From Massilibacteroides sp. (lineage in GTDB: Bacteria; Bacteroidota; Bacteroidia; Bacteroidales; Tannerellaceae): DNA of 64,000 nt. Location: positions 1-64,000 of the forward strand of contig NZ_JAQWCQ010000011.1 in NCBI RefSeq assembly GCF_028705895.1, given 5' to 3'. Below are positions 55,558 through 64,000 of this stretch, in pieces. Both the position numbers and the translations under genes were made by a program. The number at the start of each line of letters is the position of its first letter. Positions within the stretch are counted from its first letter, which is position 1. Below the pieces are notes generated by a model. It was not told where the DNA came from. It made no database searches and saw nothing but the letters and a program-made list of their open reading frames with translations.

Positions 55558-58176
55558 ATGTTGACAGCAAAAGAAACCCGCGAATCATTTAAAGCGTTTT
55601 TCGCTTCTAAGGGGCATCAGATTGTGCCTTCAGCCCCGATGGTGATAAAAGGCGATCCTACATTGATGTTTACTAATGCAGGAATGAATCAATTTAAAGA
55701 TATAATTCTGGGAAATGTTCCGATCAAATACCCTCGCATAGCCGACTCGCAAAAATGCCTTCGCGTTAGCGGAAAACATAATGACCTGGAAGAAGTAGGT
55801 CACGATACCTACCATCATACCATGTTTGAAATGCTTGGTAACTGGTCTTTTGGAGATTATTTCAAGAAAGAGGCCATAAGTTGGGCATGGGAATATTTAG
55901 TAGATGTCCTGAAACTGGATCCTGATCGCTTATATGCTACAGTATTTGAAGGAAGTCCGAAAGAAGGACTAAGCCGGGATGACGAAGCTGCCGGATATTG
56001 GGAGCAGTTTCTTCCTGAGGATCATATCCTGAACGGAAATAAAAAAGATAATTTCTGGGAGATGGGCGATACAGGCCCTTGTGGTCCCTGTTCGGAAATA
56101 CATATAGACCTCCGCTCGGACAAGGAACGGGCAGCCATGAGCGGTGCGGAAATGGTGAATAAAGATCACCCGCAGGTGATTGAAATATGGAATCTGGTAT
56201 TCATGCAATACAATAGAAAAGCAGATGGCTCACTTGATCCGTTGCCTGCAAAGGTGATTGATACCGGAATGGGTTTTGAGCGTTTATGTATGGCTTTACA
56301 AGGAAAAACGTCTAATTATGACACGGACGCATTCCAACCCATAATTCAGGATATTGCATCAAAGAGTGGATTTGCTTATGGACGTGATAAGCAAAAAGAT
56401 ATAGCCATGCGTGTGATTGCGGATCACATTCGTACAATAGCCTTTTCCATAACAGACGGTCAGTTGCCTTCAAATGCAAAAGCCGGGTATGTGATACGTC
56501 GTATCTTGCGTCGGGCGGTGCGTTATGGTTATACCTTCCTTGATCGTCGTGAGGCGTTCATGTATAAGTTGCTTCCGGTACTGATTGAAACAATGGGGGA
56601 TGCATATCCGGAATTGATCTCCCAAAAGACATTGATTGAAAAAGTTATTAAAGAAGAAGAAGAGTCTTTCTTGCGTACGTTGGAGACAGGTATTCGTCTG
56701 CTTGATAAAAAAATAGCGGAGGCTACTGCTGCAGGAATTAACGTGCTGAATGGCACGGATGCTTTTACTTTGTATGATACATATGGTTTCCCGTTGGATC
56801 TGACGGAACTTATCCTTCGTGAAAATAAGATGGAGGTTGATCTTGATGCATTCAATGCTGAAATGCAGAAGCAAAAGGAACGCGCAAGAAATGCTGCAGC
56901 AATCGAAACCGGAGATTGGATGATTGTTAAGAATGGAGATAGTCAGTTTGTTGGTTATGACCATTTTGAATGCGATGTCGAAATTCTCCGTTATCGTAAA
57001 ATCAAACAAAAGAATAAGGAATTATACCAGCTTGTTTTAGATAAAACTCCTTTTTATGCGGAAATGGGTGGGCAAGTAGGTGATATCGGATGGTTAATCA
57101 ACGGAGATGAAAAAATAGATATCATTGATACAAAGCGTGAGAATAATCTACCAGTACATTTGACCGCTCGTTTGCCAAAAGATATAACCGCATCGTTTAC
57201 AGCAAAAATAAACGTTGAAAAACGTGTCCAATGCGAATGCAACCATACAGGAACCCACTTGTTGCATGAAGCTCTTCGTGAAGTGCTGGGTACTCATGTA
57301 GAACAAAAAGGGTCGTTTGTTTCACCGGAAACATTGCGTTTTGACTTTTCTCATTACCAGAAAGTGACTGATGAAGAAATCCGTGAGATCGAAAAGCTGG
57401 TGGGAAAGAAGATTCGTGAAAACTACAAAATGGAAGAATTCCGCTCTGTGCCCATTAAGCAAGCTAAAGAAATGGGCGCAATGGCTTTGTTTGGCGAAAA
57501 ATATGGAGATGAGGTACGTGTAATAAAATACGGTAATTCAATAGAGTTATGCGGAGGAACACATATTCCTTCTACAGGAATGATCGGATCATTGCGCATT
57601 GTTGGAGAAAGTTCTATCGCCGCCGGTGTGCGACGTATTGAAGCTGTTACAGCAGAAAAGGCGGAAGAATATACTTTTACACTACAAGATATCCTGAGTG
57701 AGTTGCGTCAGTTGATGAATAATATGCCGAATGTGGTTCAGGCAGTAAAGAAATCGATTGAAGAAAACGCGGAAATGAAAAACAAACTGGATCTGTTTGT
57801 AAAAGAAAAAACAAAGCGTTTGAAGGAAGAATTATTAGCAAGAGCCGAAAACAAAAATGGTGTTTTGATTGTAAGATACTGTGGAGTAGGCAATGCGGAT
57901 ATGGGGAAAGATATTGCATTTCAGTTAAAAGGAGAAATAAATGAACCGTTTGCTTTCGTCGGAGGATTTATTGAGTCTCCCAAATGCACTTTGATGGTGA
58001 TGTTGAGTGATGACTTGGTTGCTGAAGGTTCTAATGCCTCAAAATTAGTGAAAGATGCTTCAAGGCATATCCAAGGCGGTGGTGGCGGACAACCTCATTT
58101 TGCAACAGCAGGAGGTAAGAACCCTGACGGATTGACAATTGCAATTAACGAGATTATCGAGTCATTAAATAAATAA
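55558..58176 (+). CDS. alaS: alanyl-tRNA synthetase
   Basis: An 872-residue AlaRS. The catalytic core opens with [18 protein letters not shown] and [12 protein letters not shown], and the editing domain has the zinc motifs HTGTHLLH (about 580) and CGGTH near 680. The C-terminal C-Ala part is present to the glycine-rich [14 protein letters not shown] end. The start at 55558 is used because the promoter box at 55510 lies within the upstream extension. aroB follows 13 bases later. Confidence 0.97.
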   Translation: MLTAKETRESFKAFFASKGHQIVPSAPMVIKGDPTLMFTNAGMNQFKDIILGNVPIKYPRIADSQKCLRVSGKHNDLEEVGHDTYHHTMFEMLGNWSFGDYFKKEAISWAWEYLVDVLKLDPDRLYATVFEGSPKEGLSRDDEAAGYWEQFLPEDHILNGNKKDNFWEMGDTGPCGPCSEIHIDLRSDKERAAMSGAEMVNKDHPQVIEIWNLVFMQYNRKADGSLDPLPAKVIDTGMGFERLCMALQGKTSNYDTDAFQPIIQDIASKSGFAYGRDKQKDIAMRVIADHIRTIAFSITDGQLPSNAKAGYVIRRILRRAVRYGYTFLDRREAFMYKLLPVLIETMGDAYPELISQKTLIEKVIKEEEESFLRTLETGIRLLDKKIAEATAAGINVLNGTDAFTLYDTYGFPLDLTELILRENKMEVDLDAFNAEMQKQKERARNAAAIETGDWMIVKNGDSQFVGYDHFECDVEILRYRKIKQKNKELYQLVLDKTPFYAEMGGQVGDIGWLINGDEKIDIIDTKRENNLPVHLTARLPKDITASFTAKINVEKRVQCECNHTGTHLLHEALREVLGTHVEQKGSFVSPETLRFDFSHYQKVTDEEIREIEKLVGKKIRENYKMEEFRSVPIKQAKEMGAMALFGEKYGDEVRVIKYGNSIELCGGTHIPSTGMIGSLRIVGESSIAAGVRRIEAVTAEKAEEYTFTLQDILSELRQLMNNMPNVVQAVKKSIEENAEMKNKLDLFVKEKTKRLKEELLARAENKNGVLIVRYCGVGNADMGKDIAFQLKGEINEPFAFVGGFIESPKCTLMVMLSDDLVAEGSNASKLVKDASRHIQGGGGGQPHFATAGGKNPDGLTIAINEIIESLNK

Positions 58177-58189
58177 TGAATAATAGCTA

Positions 58190-59251
58190 ATGGAAAATCG
58201 GAAAATTGTTATTTGTAAGGATTTAAAAAGCGAATTAAGAACTTATTTAGATACCCTGAAGTTTGATAAAGTATTTATCCTTACGGATGAAAATACGTTT
58301 AAAAACTGTTATCCGGTTTTACAAGATATTCCCTCTTTGTCTCAGGCTCCGGTTTTTACTGTCGGAGCCGGAGACATTCATAAAAATATAGATGAAGTAA
58401 CTAAGCTTTGGGTAAAACTCTGCGAAGGAGGAGCCTCGAGAAATTCCCTCTTGGTAAACCTTGGAGGAGGGATGATAACAGATATGGGCGGGTTCGTCGG
58501 AGCTACGTTCAAACGAGGTATTCAAACAATCAATATTCCTACAACGTTGATGGCTTCCGTAGATGCCGCAGTAGGAGGTAAGACAGGCATAAACTTTAAT
58601 GGATTGAAGAACGAAATAGGTTCTTTTTATCCTCCGCTCTGCGTTATTATTTACAATGTCTTTCTTCGTACGTTAGATCACGCTAATATACTATCGGGCT
58701 ATGCAGAAATGATTAAACATGCCTTGATTTCATCCCCGGAAGTTTACTCTGCAGTCTTTTCTTTTGATCCGGCTTCCGATAATTTAAATGATCTCGATAG
58801 ATTAGTTGCTCAGTCGGTGGCCATTAAAGAGCGAATAGTAGAAGAAGACCCTAAAGAAAAAGGTATTCGGAAAGCATTGAATTTAGGGCATACCATAGGG
58901 CACGCTTATGAAAGTTTGTCTTTCAGAAAGAACCGTGCGTTACTACATGGGCATGCCGTAGCTGCAGGTCTTGTGGGAGAACTCTATCTTTCGCACAAAG
59001 TTTGTGGATTCCCCATGAAAGAATTGTCTCAAGTCGTTTATTACATAAAAAATAATTATCCTCCATTTGTTCATGATTGTGATGATTATGAAGCCTTATA
59101 TGAACTAATGACGCACGACAAAAAGAATGAAGGAGGTATCATTAATTTTACGTTACTATCCGATATCGGGGAAGTGCAAATTAATCAATCAGTTGACAAG
59201 CAGCTGGTGTTATGCGCTCTGGATTTTTACAGAGAAAGCTTTGGAATCTGA
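58190..59251 (+). CDS. aroB: 3-dehydroquinate synthase
   Basis: A 353-residue AroB, second step of the shikimate pathway (DAHP to 3-dehydroquinate), NAD and metal dependent. The NAD-binding glycine-rich block is LGGGMITDMGGFVGATFKRG near 91-110; metal ligands are in the EMIKHALI, LNLGHTIGHA and LLHGHAVA blocks. Its last codons overlap nothing, but the -33 element of the tRNA promoter starts 11 bases before its stop. Confidence 0.95.
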   Translation: MENRKIVICKDLKSELRTYLDTLKFDKVFILTDENTFKNCYPVLQDIPSLSQAPVFTVGAGDIHKNIDEVTKLWVKLCEGGASRNSLLVNLGGGMITDMGGFVGATFKRGIQTINIPTTLMASVDAAVGGKTGINFNGLKNEIGSFYPPLCVIIYNVFLRTLDHANILSGYAEMIKHALISSPEVYSAVFSFDPASDNLNDLDRLVAQSVAIKERIVEEDPKEKGIRKALNLGHTIGHAYESLSFRKNRALLHGHAVAAGLVGELYLSHKVCGFPMKELSQVVYYIKNNYPPFVHDCDDYEALYELMTHDKKNEGGIINFTLLSDIGEVQINQSVDKQLVLCALDFYRESFGI

Positions 59252-59270
59252 TAAAAAAGAGATACTTTTG
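59240..59270 (+). promoter_or_regulatory. promoter of tRNA-Pro
   Basis: TTTG at 59240-59243 and TACTTTTG at 59263-59270 are exactly 19 bases apart. The -33 element lies inside the end of aroB. Start would be near 59277, 9 bases before the tRNA. Confidence 0.8.
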
Positions 59271-59285
59271 CACTCACAAATAAAG

Positions 59286-59360
59286 CGGGGTGTAGCTCAG
59301 CCCGGTTAGAGTACGCGTCTGGGGGGCGTGTGGTCGGACGTTCGAATCGTCTCACCCCGA
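59286..59360 (+). tRNA. tRNA-Pro, anticodon GGG
   Basis: A 75-base cloverleaf without encoded CCA. The acceptor stem pairs 59286-59292 with 59353-59359, discriminator A60; D-stem GCTC/GAGT; anticodon stem 59314-59318/59326-59330 with loop CTGGGGG, anticodon GGG at 59321-59323; T arm GGACG/CGTCT with TTCGAAT loop. It reads CCC (and CCU with wobble). Confidence 0.9.
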
Positions 59361-59372
59361 CTGCTGATAATT

Positions 59373-59404
59373 AAGGACTTACGGTAAAATGTAAGTCCTT
59401 TTTT
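59373..59404 (+). terminator. terminator after tRNA-Pro
   Basis: A 10-bp perfect stem (59373-59382 with 59391-59400), 8-base loop and a T-run to 59404. Confidence 0.85.
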
Positions 59405-59565
59405 ATTGAGGCTATTGAAGCATTATTAAAACATTTGGATTTAATTAATGTTAATTCATAGGTTTTAGGGATCAGCGGATTTCTCCTTATCAAAAGTAAA
59501 ATAAAGATACCTGCTATTTTAGTTTCCGGCTTAAAAGTAAAATAGTACTCCGAATATATATATAT
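59405..59565. other. non-coding junction, tRNA to IS
   Basis: No gene. AAAAGTAAAATA occurs twice (59492-59503 and 59533-59544), and an AT-dinucleotide run (about 59554-59565) abuts the IS left end. This is where conserved sequence gives way to accessory DNA. Confidence 0.5.
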
Positions 59566-60589
59566 ACCCGTTGGCGGAATTAAAATAAAACAGACTATTA
59601 ATGCTTAAAAAGTTGTGCATATCATTTATTTTCATTATATTATAGGTCTCAAATCTTTTAATATTAAATCATTTTATGCACAACTTATATACAATATTCG
59701 CAAAATTTCATCATGTCTGCAAACAAATTGCAGGCAATTTGGTGAATGAACAGGGTAATATCCCTCGTTGTGGTGTCGTATCTCGATTTTCTGACTTAGA
59801 GGTGATCGCTCTAAGTCTGACGGCTGAAACGGTGAGTATAGACAGTGAAAATCTGCTTTTTTCGAGGCTTTCAGAGTATAAAAAGGAATTTCCAAATCTA
59901 ATCTCTCGTCGTCAATTTAATGACAGAAGGAAACTAACCAGTACGCTTTGTGAAGCTATCCGCAAACAAATTGCTGAGTTTATTGATGGTGGAGAGAGCT
60001 TCTTCTGTGTTGATTCTAAACCAATAGAGGTGTGTAGAATAGCTCGTGGAAAACGATGCAAGATGGGGAAAGAGAATTTCACCAAAGCCCCAAGCTTTGG
60101 TTATTGTGCCTCTCAATGTACGTATTATTATGGCTATAAACTACATGCTTTATGTGGATTAAACGGCGTAATACATTCTTATGACTTAACAAAAGCCAGC
60201 GTTCATGATATCAATTATTTGCATGATATTAAAGACTTATACCATGATTGTAACATTTTTGGAGACCGAGGATATATAGGAAAAGAGATCCAATTAGATT
60301 TATTTGAAACGGCAAATATAAAGCTTGAATGTCCTTATCGCTTGAATCAGAAAGAATGGAAGCCGTTATTTATTCCGTTCGCAAAAGCGAGAAAAAGAAT
60401 AGAAACTGTATTTTCTCAACTTGACGATCAGTTTATGCTGATCCGTAATTACGCAAAAGGAACCAAAGGTTTGTTTGCCAGAATTATTGCTAAGATAAGT
60501 GCTCTTACAATCTTTCAATATATCAACAAAATTAATAATAAGCCCATTGGACAGATTAAATATGCTCTAATTTAATTCCGCCAACGGGT
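59566..60589 (+). mobile_element. complete IS982-family insertion sequence
   Basis: About 1024 bp, bounded by perfect 19-bp terminal inverted repeats (59566-59584 and 60571-60589, ACCCGTTGGCGGAATTAAA and its complement). It contains one intact transposase. The flanks (ATATATAT on the left, AGATTATT on the right) do not form a target duplication. Confidence 0.92.
59676..60575 (+). CDS. IS982-family transposase
   Basis: A 299-residue DDE transposase of the IS982 family. The catalytic residues appear as Asp113 (FFCVDSKPIEVC), Asp197 (IFGDRGYIG) and Glu243 (RKRIETVFSQL). The frame is intact and the ends are perfect, so the element could still move. The C-terminus runs a few bases into the right terminal repeat. 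Confidence 0.93.
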   Translation: MHNLYTIFAKFHHVCKQIAGNLVNEQGNIPRCGVVSRFSDLEVIALSLTAETVSIDSENLLFSRLSEYKKEFPNLISRRQFNDRRKLTSTLCEAIRKQIAEFIDGGESFFCVDSKPIEVCRIARGKRCKMGKENFTKAPSFGYCASQCTYYYGYKLHALCGLNGVIHSYDLTKASVHDINYLHDIKDLYHDCNIFGDRGYIGKEIQLDLFETANIKLECPYRLNQKEWKPLFIPFAKARKRIETVFSQLDDQFMLIRNYAKGTKGLFARIIAKISALTIFQYINKINNKPIGQIKYALI

Positions 60590-60622
60590 AGATTATTTAC
60601 AATTGCTATATCTAAAACCGAC

Positions 60623-60847
60623 TCAAATACTCCCCATTCTTTGCCTTGTTGGTGCTAATTCTTTGTTATTGAAAGCGTTTGAAGCTATTGCGATTGAAAT
60701 ATCGGTAACATCATTTGAAACTACATTTAAGACGATTTTATGAATACCCAACGTCATTTCCTCTATTGGGTCATCGTCTTTACTACAAGAAGAAAATGTA
60801 AAGGATAGCATAAACATCAATAAGGGAAAAATTCTTTTTGTTTTCAT
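60623..60847 (-). CDS. short lipoprotein, possibly truncated
   Basis: A 74-residue frame with a good lipoprotein signal (MKTKRIFPLLMFMLSFTFSSC, lipobox Cys21) followed by an SKDDDP spacer typical of Bacteroidetes surface lipoproteins, then only 45 residues. Its stop is 34 bases from the IS right end, so it may be the remnant of a longer gene cut by a rearrangement. No family recognised. Confidence 0.5.
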   Translation of the reverse strand: MKTKRIFPLLMFMLSFTFSSCSKDDDPIEEMTLGIHKIVLNVVSNDVTDISIAIASNAFNNKELAPTRQRMGSI

Positions 60848-60890
60848 TGTTCTATCATTTTGTGATTAATAAAGTACTACCTGTAATAAG

Positions 60891-61068
60891 TAGCGTTCAT
60901 ATAACCACAAAAAGAAGACGTGGTACTCGCCAAGTCCGAAACGAAGGTACTGGTATACCCGAGAAACGAAACAAAGCAAGCCCACGCCTATACGGCATGA
61001 GCATTGCACAGTCTCCTCGTTTCTCTAAAAATTACCAGTTTTTCGTTTCGAGGTTTATGTGAACGCTA
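60891..61068. repeat. large dyad element
   Basis: Outer arms 60891-60906 and 61052-61068 pair with one mismatch and a G-T pair in the inner part (9 bp perfect at the outside). Inside, three shorter stems line up in register: 60938-60945 with 61042-61049 (8 bp), 60949-60955 with 61033-61039 (7 bp) and 60961-60969 with 61017-61025 (9 bp). The apical loop is about 47 bases. The pattern of stems broken by small internal loops looks like a structured RNA or a folded DNA element. I see no TAnnTTTG box inside the loop. Confidence 0.6.
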
Positions 61069-61111
61069 ATGTTATATTCTTATTCGCGGCGCTTCGCTGT
61101 TATTTCTTTTA

Positions 61112-61119
61112 CAAAGATA
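61112..61119 (-). promoter_or_regulatory. leftward -7 box (TATCTTTG)
   Basis: TATCTTTG on the minus strand. Transcription from it would run through the dyad element into the short lipoprotein gene, with a leader of about 260 bases. No -33 TTTG is obvious. Confidence 0.35.
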
Positions 61120-61180
61120 TCTTTTTTCATACAACTCGCTTAGACTTTTCTAAAACAAATTTTAACCACATAAAATTTAT

Positions 61181-61188
61181 TACATTTG
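61181..61188 (+). promoter_or_regulatory. -7 box (TACATTTG) of the methyltransferase gene
   Basis: TACATTTG ends 39 bases before the ATG at 61228. Confidence 0.5.
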
Positions 61189-61227
61189 TATTTAAACATA
61201 GAATGTTTGAGAATAAACAATAAAACG

Positions 61228-64000
61228 ATGGCTATAAAGACAGCATTGACATATAATCAGATCGGGAAAAATCTGGAAGTTTTCATACAGCCAGTTAATA
61301 AACAGGATATACCTTATATCTTGTTATCATCTATAGGCGTAAGTCAAACTTTGATTAAACGTTATAAAGATGGAAAAAATACGGTAGCTTCTTTTGATGG
61401 TTTATTGATACGGAAGGTACTGGGCTTTCGCTTGGCTGATACCGATCAAATGAAAGATGAATTGGAGCTTCTAAAGAAAGATGAAAAAGTTCAGAAGAAT
61501 CAACCGCCCATTCTCGCTGTTAGTGATGGAGTGTCCATCCTAGCCTATGATCCTTCTATGGATGAATCTTATGAAAATAGATTAGATTTACTCTATACCG
61601 ATTATAATTTCTTTTCTCCCATTTGGGGTGTTGGAAAATATCGTGTACTAGAAGAAAGTGACGCGGATGTAAAAGCGGCTTATAAAATGGCGAAATTGCA
61701 TGATGAGATACGTCGTGAGAATAAAATCTCTAATGAATCCGACATGCATGATCTGAATCTGTTTATGAGTCGGCTATTGTTTTGTTTCTTTGCAGAAGAT
61801 ACCGGCATTTTTGAAAAAGATTTATTTACCTCTTCGATCCGCCAATATACCCAACCGGATGGTAGCGACTTAACAGCGTATTTATCCACGATATTTAATC
61901 TTATGGAGCATTCGGAACGGGCTGCTCATCTCAACAAAGCGTATCGATTCCCTTATGTAAACGGAGGTTTATTCAGCAAACAAATACAAATTCCTCATTT
62001 AGGAATGAAAGCTCGTAATCTGATTTTAGATTGCGGAAAACTGAATTGGAAAAATATCAATCCGGATATTTTTGGCTCGATGATTCAGGCGGTCGTAACT
62101 CCACAGTTACGCAGTGGCTTGGGTTTGCATTATACCAGTGTGCCGAATATTATGAAGCTCATTGGGCCTCTGTTCTTAGACGAACTATACGAAGAATTTT
62201 ATCAGATTGAGCGATTGTTTGACGAGAAAAAGCGAAAATTTGATATTGGCGCTTGGACACAAAAAGAATTTGAAAAAGAAACAAAGGGAATTATAGCTGC
62301 TTGTCGAAAACTGCTATTACGTATGAGCAAAATGAAATTCTTCGATCCGGCTTGTGGCAGTGGTAATTTTTTGATTATTACTTATAAAAGTCTTCGGCAA
62401 TTAGAAAACCGGATCCTGGAATTGATCCTTTCTATTGATAAACAAACCTCTTTTAATAATGTATTTAGTCTAATTCAGATATCACAATTTTATGGTATTG
62501 AAATAGATGACTTCGCCTCCGAAACAGCGATTCTCTCTTTATGGTTGGCCGAACATCAAATGAATCGTTTGTTTACCGATAAATTTGGTGTCACCATTGA
62601 TGCGCTACCTCTAAAAACAAACTCTAATATACGACAGGGAAATGCTTGCCGGTTAAATTGGAATGAGGTTTGTCCACATTCAGCGGAAGAAGAGGTTTTT
62701 GTTATGGGGAATCCCCCGTATTTTGGAGCGAGACTTCAAGAAAAGCCTCATAAGGATGATATGGCATTCGTATTTAAAGAAGTAAAAGGATTTAATAATC
62801 TGGATTATATTGCATGTTGGTTTTATAAAGGCGCTCAATATATAAAAGATATAGTTGCTCGTTATGCTTTTGTTTCTACAAATTCAATCTGCCAAGGGGA
62901 ACAAGTGGAACTTATTTGGCCTTTAATCATTAATGCTGGATGTTCGATTTTTTTTATGCACAGACCTTTTAAATGGACTAATAATGCGAAAAACAATGCT
63001 GGTGTTACTGTTTCCGTAATAGGTGTTGCAGCAGAAAAAAATATTATAAAAAAGATATTTGATGAAACCTCCTCAAAAGTTGTTGCCAATATTAGCCCTT
63101 ATTTAATAGAGGCTGATAATTTAATTGTTAGAAAGACTAATAAAAGTATTAGTAAATTACCGACCATGTGTTTTGGTAGTATGCCTAATGATGGTGGATT
63201 TTTACTATTGTCAGAATTAGAGAAAAATAGCTTTATACAAGAATATCCCTTTTATTCAAACTTAATAAAAGCTTTTTTGGGATCACAAGAATTCATAAGA
63301 GGAGAAAGACGATTTTGCTTCTGGATAGATGAGATTGATAGAATTAATTTAGATAAATGTCCACCATTAAAAAAGAGAATTCTTTTGTGCCGAACTGAAA
63401 GAGAAAAAAGTAAGAGAAATGCCACACGAAAACTTGCCGATAAACCGTGGACGTTTGGAGAAATAAGGCACAAGGACGGTTTGTCAATAATTATTCCTTC
63501 GGTGTCTTCTGAAAAAAGGGAGTATATACCAATTGGTATTCTTGATTCTAATACTATAATATCAAATCTAGCTTTAGCTATTTATAATTCTGATATTTGG
63601 ATTTTTGGGCTACTAACATCAAAAATGCATATGGTTTGGACAAAGAAAATTGGAGGATATTTAGGTACAAGTATAAGATATTCCGTGACTCTATGCTATA
63701 ACACTTTCCCTTTCCCCAAAATATCCAAAGAGAAAAAGCAACAAATAGAAGATGCTGCAAACCAAGTCTTGGACGTTCGTGACTATCACTGCGAAAAAAC
63801 TTTAGCTGAATTGTATGATCCGGATAAAATGCCGGAAGATCTTCGGGAAGCGCACCATCAATTGGATTTAATAGTGGATGGTTGTTACCAAGACATGCCA
63901 TTTCTTAATGACGAGGAACGGTTGGAGTATTTATTCCGACTATACGAGAAAATGACTAAAAAAAACTATAATTATGACAACGGAAGAATTCAAAAAGAAT
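61228..64000 (+). CDS. MmeI-type DNA adenine methyltransferase (partial, runs off the edge)
   Basis: At least 924 residues with no stop before the window ends. Residues 170-365 match the helical spacer of MmeI-like enzymes, the SAM motif I is FFDPACGSGNF (D373-F381), the catalytic motif IV is GNPPYFG (N495-Y498), and a target-recognition region (YAFVSTNSICQGE... near 545) follows. This is a gamma-class N6-adenine methyltransferase. The first 165 residues do not show a PD-(D/E)xK nuclease, unlike true MmeI, so cleavage, if any, must come from another protein. The ATG of a next gene overlaps its end region at 63974. Confidence 0.85.
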   Translation, partial: MAIKTALTYNQIGKNLEVFIQPVNKQDIPYILLSSIGVSQTLIKRYKDGKNTVASFDGLLIRKVLGFRLADTDQMKDELELLKKDEKVQKNQPPILAVSDGVSILAYDPSMDESYENRLDLLYTDYNFFSPIWGVGKYRVLEESDADVKAAYKMAKLHDEIRRENKISNESDMHDLNLFMSRLLFCFFAEDTGIFEKDLFTSSIRQYTQPDGSDLTAYLSTIFNLMEHSERAAHLNKAYRFPYVNGGLFSKQIQIPHLGMKARNLILDCGKLNWKNINPDIFGSMIQAVVTPQLRSGLGLHYTSVPNIMKLIGPLFLDELYEEFYQIERLFDEKKRKFDIGAWTQKEFEKETKGIIAACRKLLLRMSKMKFFDPACGSGNFLIITYKSLRQLENRILELILSIDKQTSFNNVFSLIQISQFYGIEIDDFASETAILSLWLAEHQMNRLFTDKFGVTIDALPLKTNSNIRQGNACRLNWNEVCPHSAEEEVFVMGNPPYFGARLQEKPHKDDMAFVFKEVKGFNNLDYIACWFYKGAQYIKDIVARYAFVSTNSICQGEQVELIWPLIINAGCSIFFMHRPFKWTNNAKNNAGVTVSVIGVAAEKNIIKKIFDETSSKVVANISPYLIEADNLIVRKTNKSISKLPTMCFGSMPNDGGFLLLSELEKNSFIQEYPFYSNLIKAFLGSQEFIRGERRFCFWIDEIDRINLDKCPPLKKRILLCRTEREKSKRNATRKLADKPWTFGEIRHKDGLSIIIPSVSSEKREYIPIGILDSNTIISNLALAIYNSDIWIFGLLTSKMHMVWTKKIGGYLGTSIRYSVTLCYNTFPFPKISKEKKQQIEDAANQVLDVRDYHCEKTLAELYDPDKMPEDLREAHHQLDLIVDGCYQDMPFLNDEERLEYLFRLYEKMTKKNYNYDNGRIQKE
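63974..64000 (+). CDS. start of a following gene (partial)
   Basis: ATG in the +1 frame relative to the methyltransferase, preceded by an A-rich stretch, reads MTTEEFKKN before the window ends. An overlap of this kind is typical of coupled genes in restriction or defence operons. The product cannot be identified from nine residues. Confidence 0.4.

Larger units (their letters stand above)
60848..61227. other. spacer between lipoprotein and methyltransferase
   Basis: No gene. It holds the 178-bp dyad element (60891-61068), a leftward -7 box (61112-61119) and a rightward -7 box (61181-61188). Confidence 0.6.

Noticed and set aside
59554..60598. IS982 target-site duplication
   Set aside because: The 8 bases on either side of the terminal repeats do not match.
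60891..61068. Invertible promoter (phase-variation switch)
   Set aside because: No TAnnTTTG box in either orientation lies between the outer arms, and no invertase gene is nearby.
1..64000. CRISPR array
   Set aside because: No regularly spaced identical repeats with unique spacers were seen; the repeats found are tandem or palindromic.

Overview
This is a 64 kb piece of a Bacteroidetes chromosome, most likely order Bacteroidales and close to Parabacteroides, Dysgonomonas or Porphyromonas relatives. The support is a 2455-residue SprA (type IX secretion translocon), a secreted protein with a type IX-like C-terminal domain, glycine-lipid acyltransferases, head-GIN (DUF2807) proteins, DUF3127/DUF3667/DUF3109/DUF5683 families, A-rich translation starts, and many promoters of the Bacteroidetes form TTTG-N19-TAnnTTTG. 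I place it by gene content only; genus is inference.

Layout. 0-6.5 kb: a TauE/SafE permease, a zinc-type ABC uptake pair (binding lipoprotein plus ATPase, no permease beside them), a PLDc_N-like small protein, an epimerase, two head-GIN proteins and a YbaK deacylase. 6.5-17.4 kb: a membrane LytTR regulator, an alpha/beta hydrolase, a probable type IX cargo, uvrA, an AsmA/DUF748 protein and a dicarboxylate-type symporter. 17.5-26.5 kb: one seven-gene block rimP-nusA-infB-cvpA-sufB-sufC-sufD with a clear promoter and terminator. 26.6-32.3 kb: glycine/ornithine-lipid acyltransferases, DUF3667/DUF3109, gpmI and a DUF45 metalloprotease. 32.3-45.1 kb, all leftward: ruvA-sprA and dxs-trkA-trkH. 45.5-53.6 kb, all rightward: a secreted esterase, parA-parB-DUF5683-transglycosylase, DUF937 and a RelA/SpoT protein. 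53.6-59.3 kb: DUF3127, M23 peptidase-merR, alaS-aroB. 59.3-64 kb: tRNA-Pro, a complete IS982-family element, a short lipoprotein, a large dyad element, and an MmeI-type DNA methyltransferase running off the right edge.

Most of the window is conserved housekeeping DNA. The accessory part begins just after tRNA-Pro(GGG) at 59.36 kb and holds the IS, the dyad element and the start of what is probably a restriction or defence operon; the window ends before its partner genes can be read, though an overlapping ATG at 63974 shows that one probably exists. Other points of interest are non-coding: interleaved inverted repeats at 311-384, triple 12-bp repeats ending next to a promoter at 13790-13825 with a matching copy at 173-184, a palindrome upstream of the symporter, and 22-bp repeats at 45366-45431. 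Several annotated starts were moved downstream because a promoter -7 box lies inside the longest open frame (LytTR, uvrA, glsA-like, parA, alaS).
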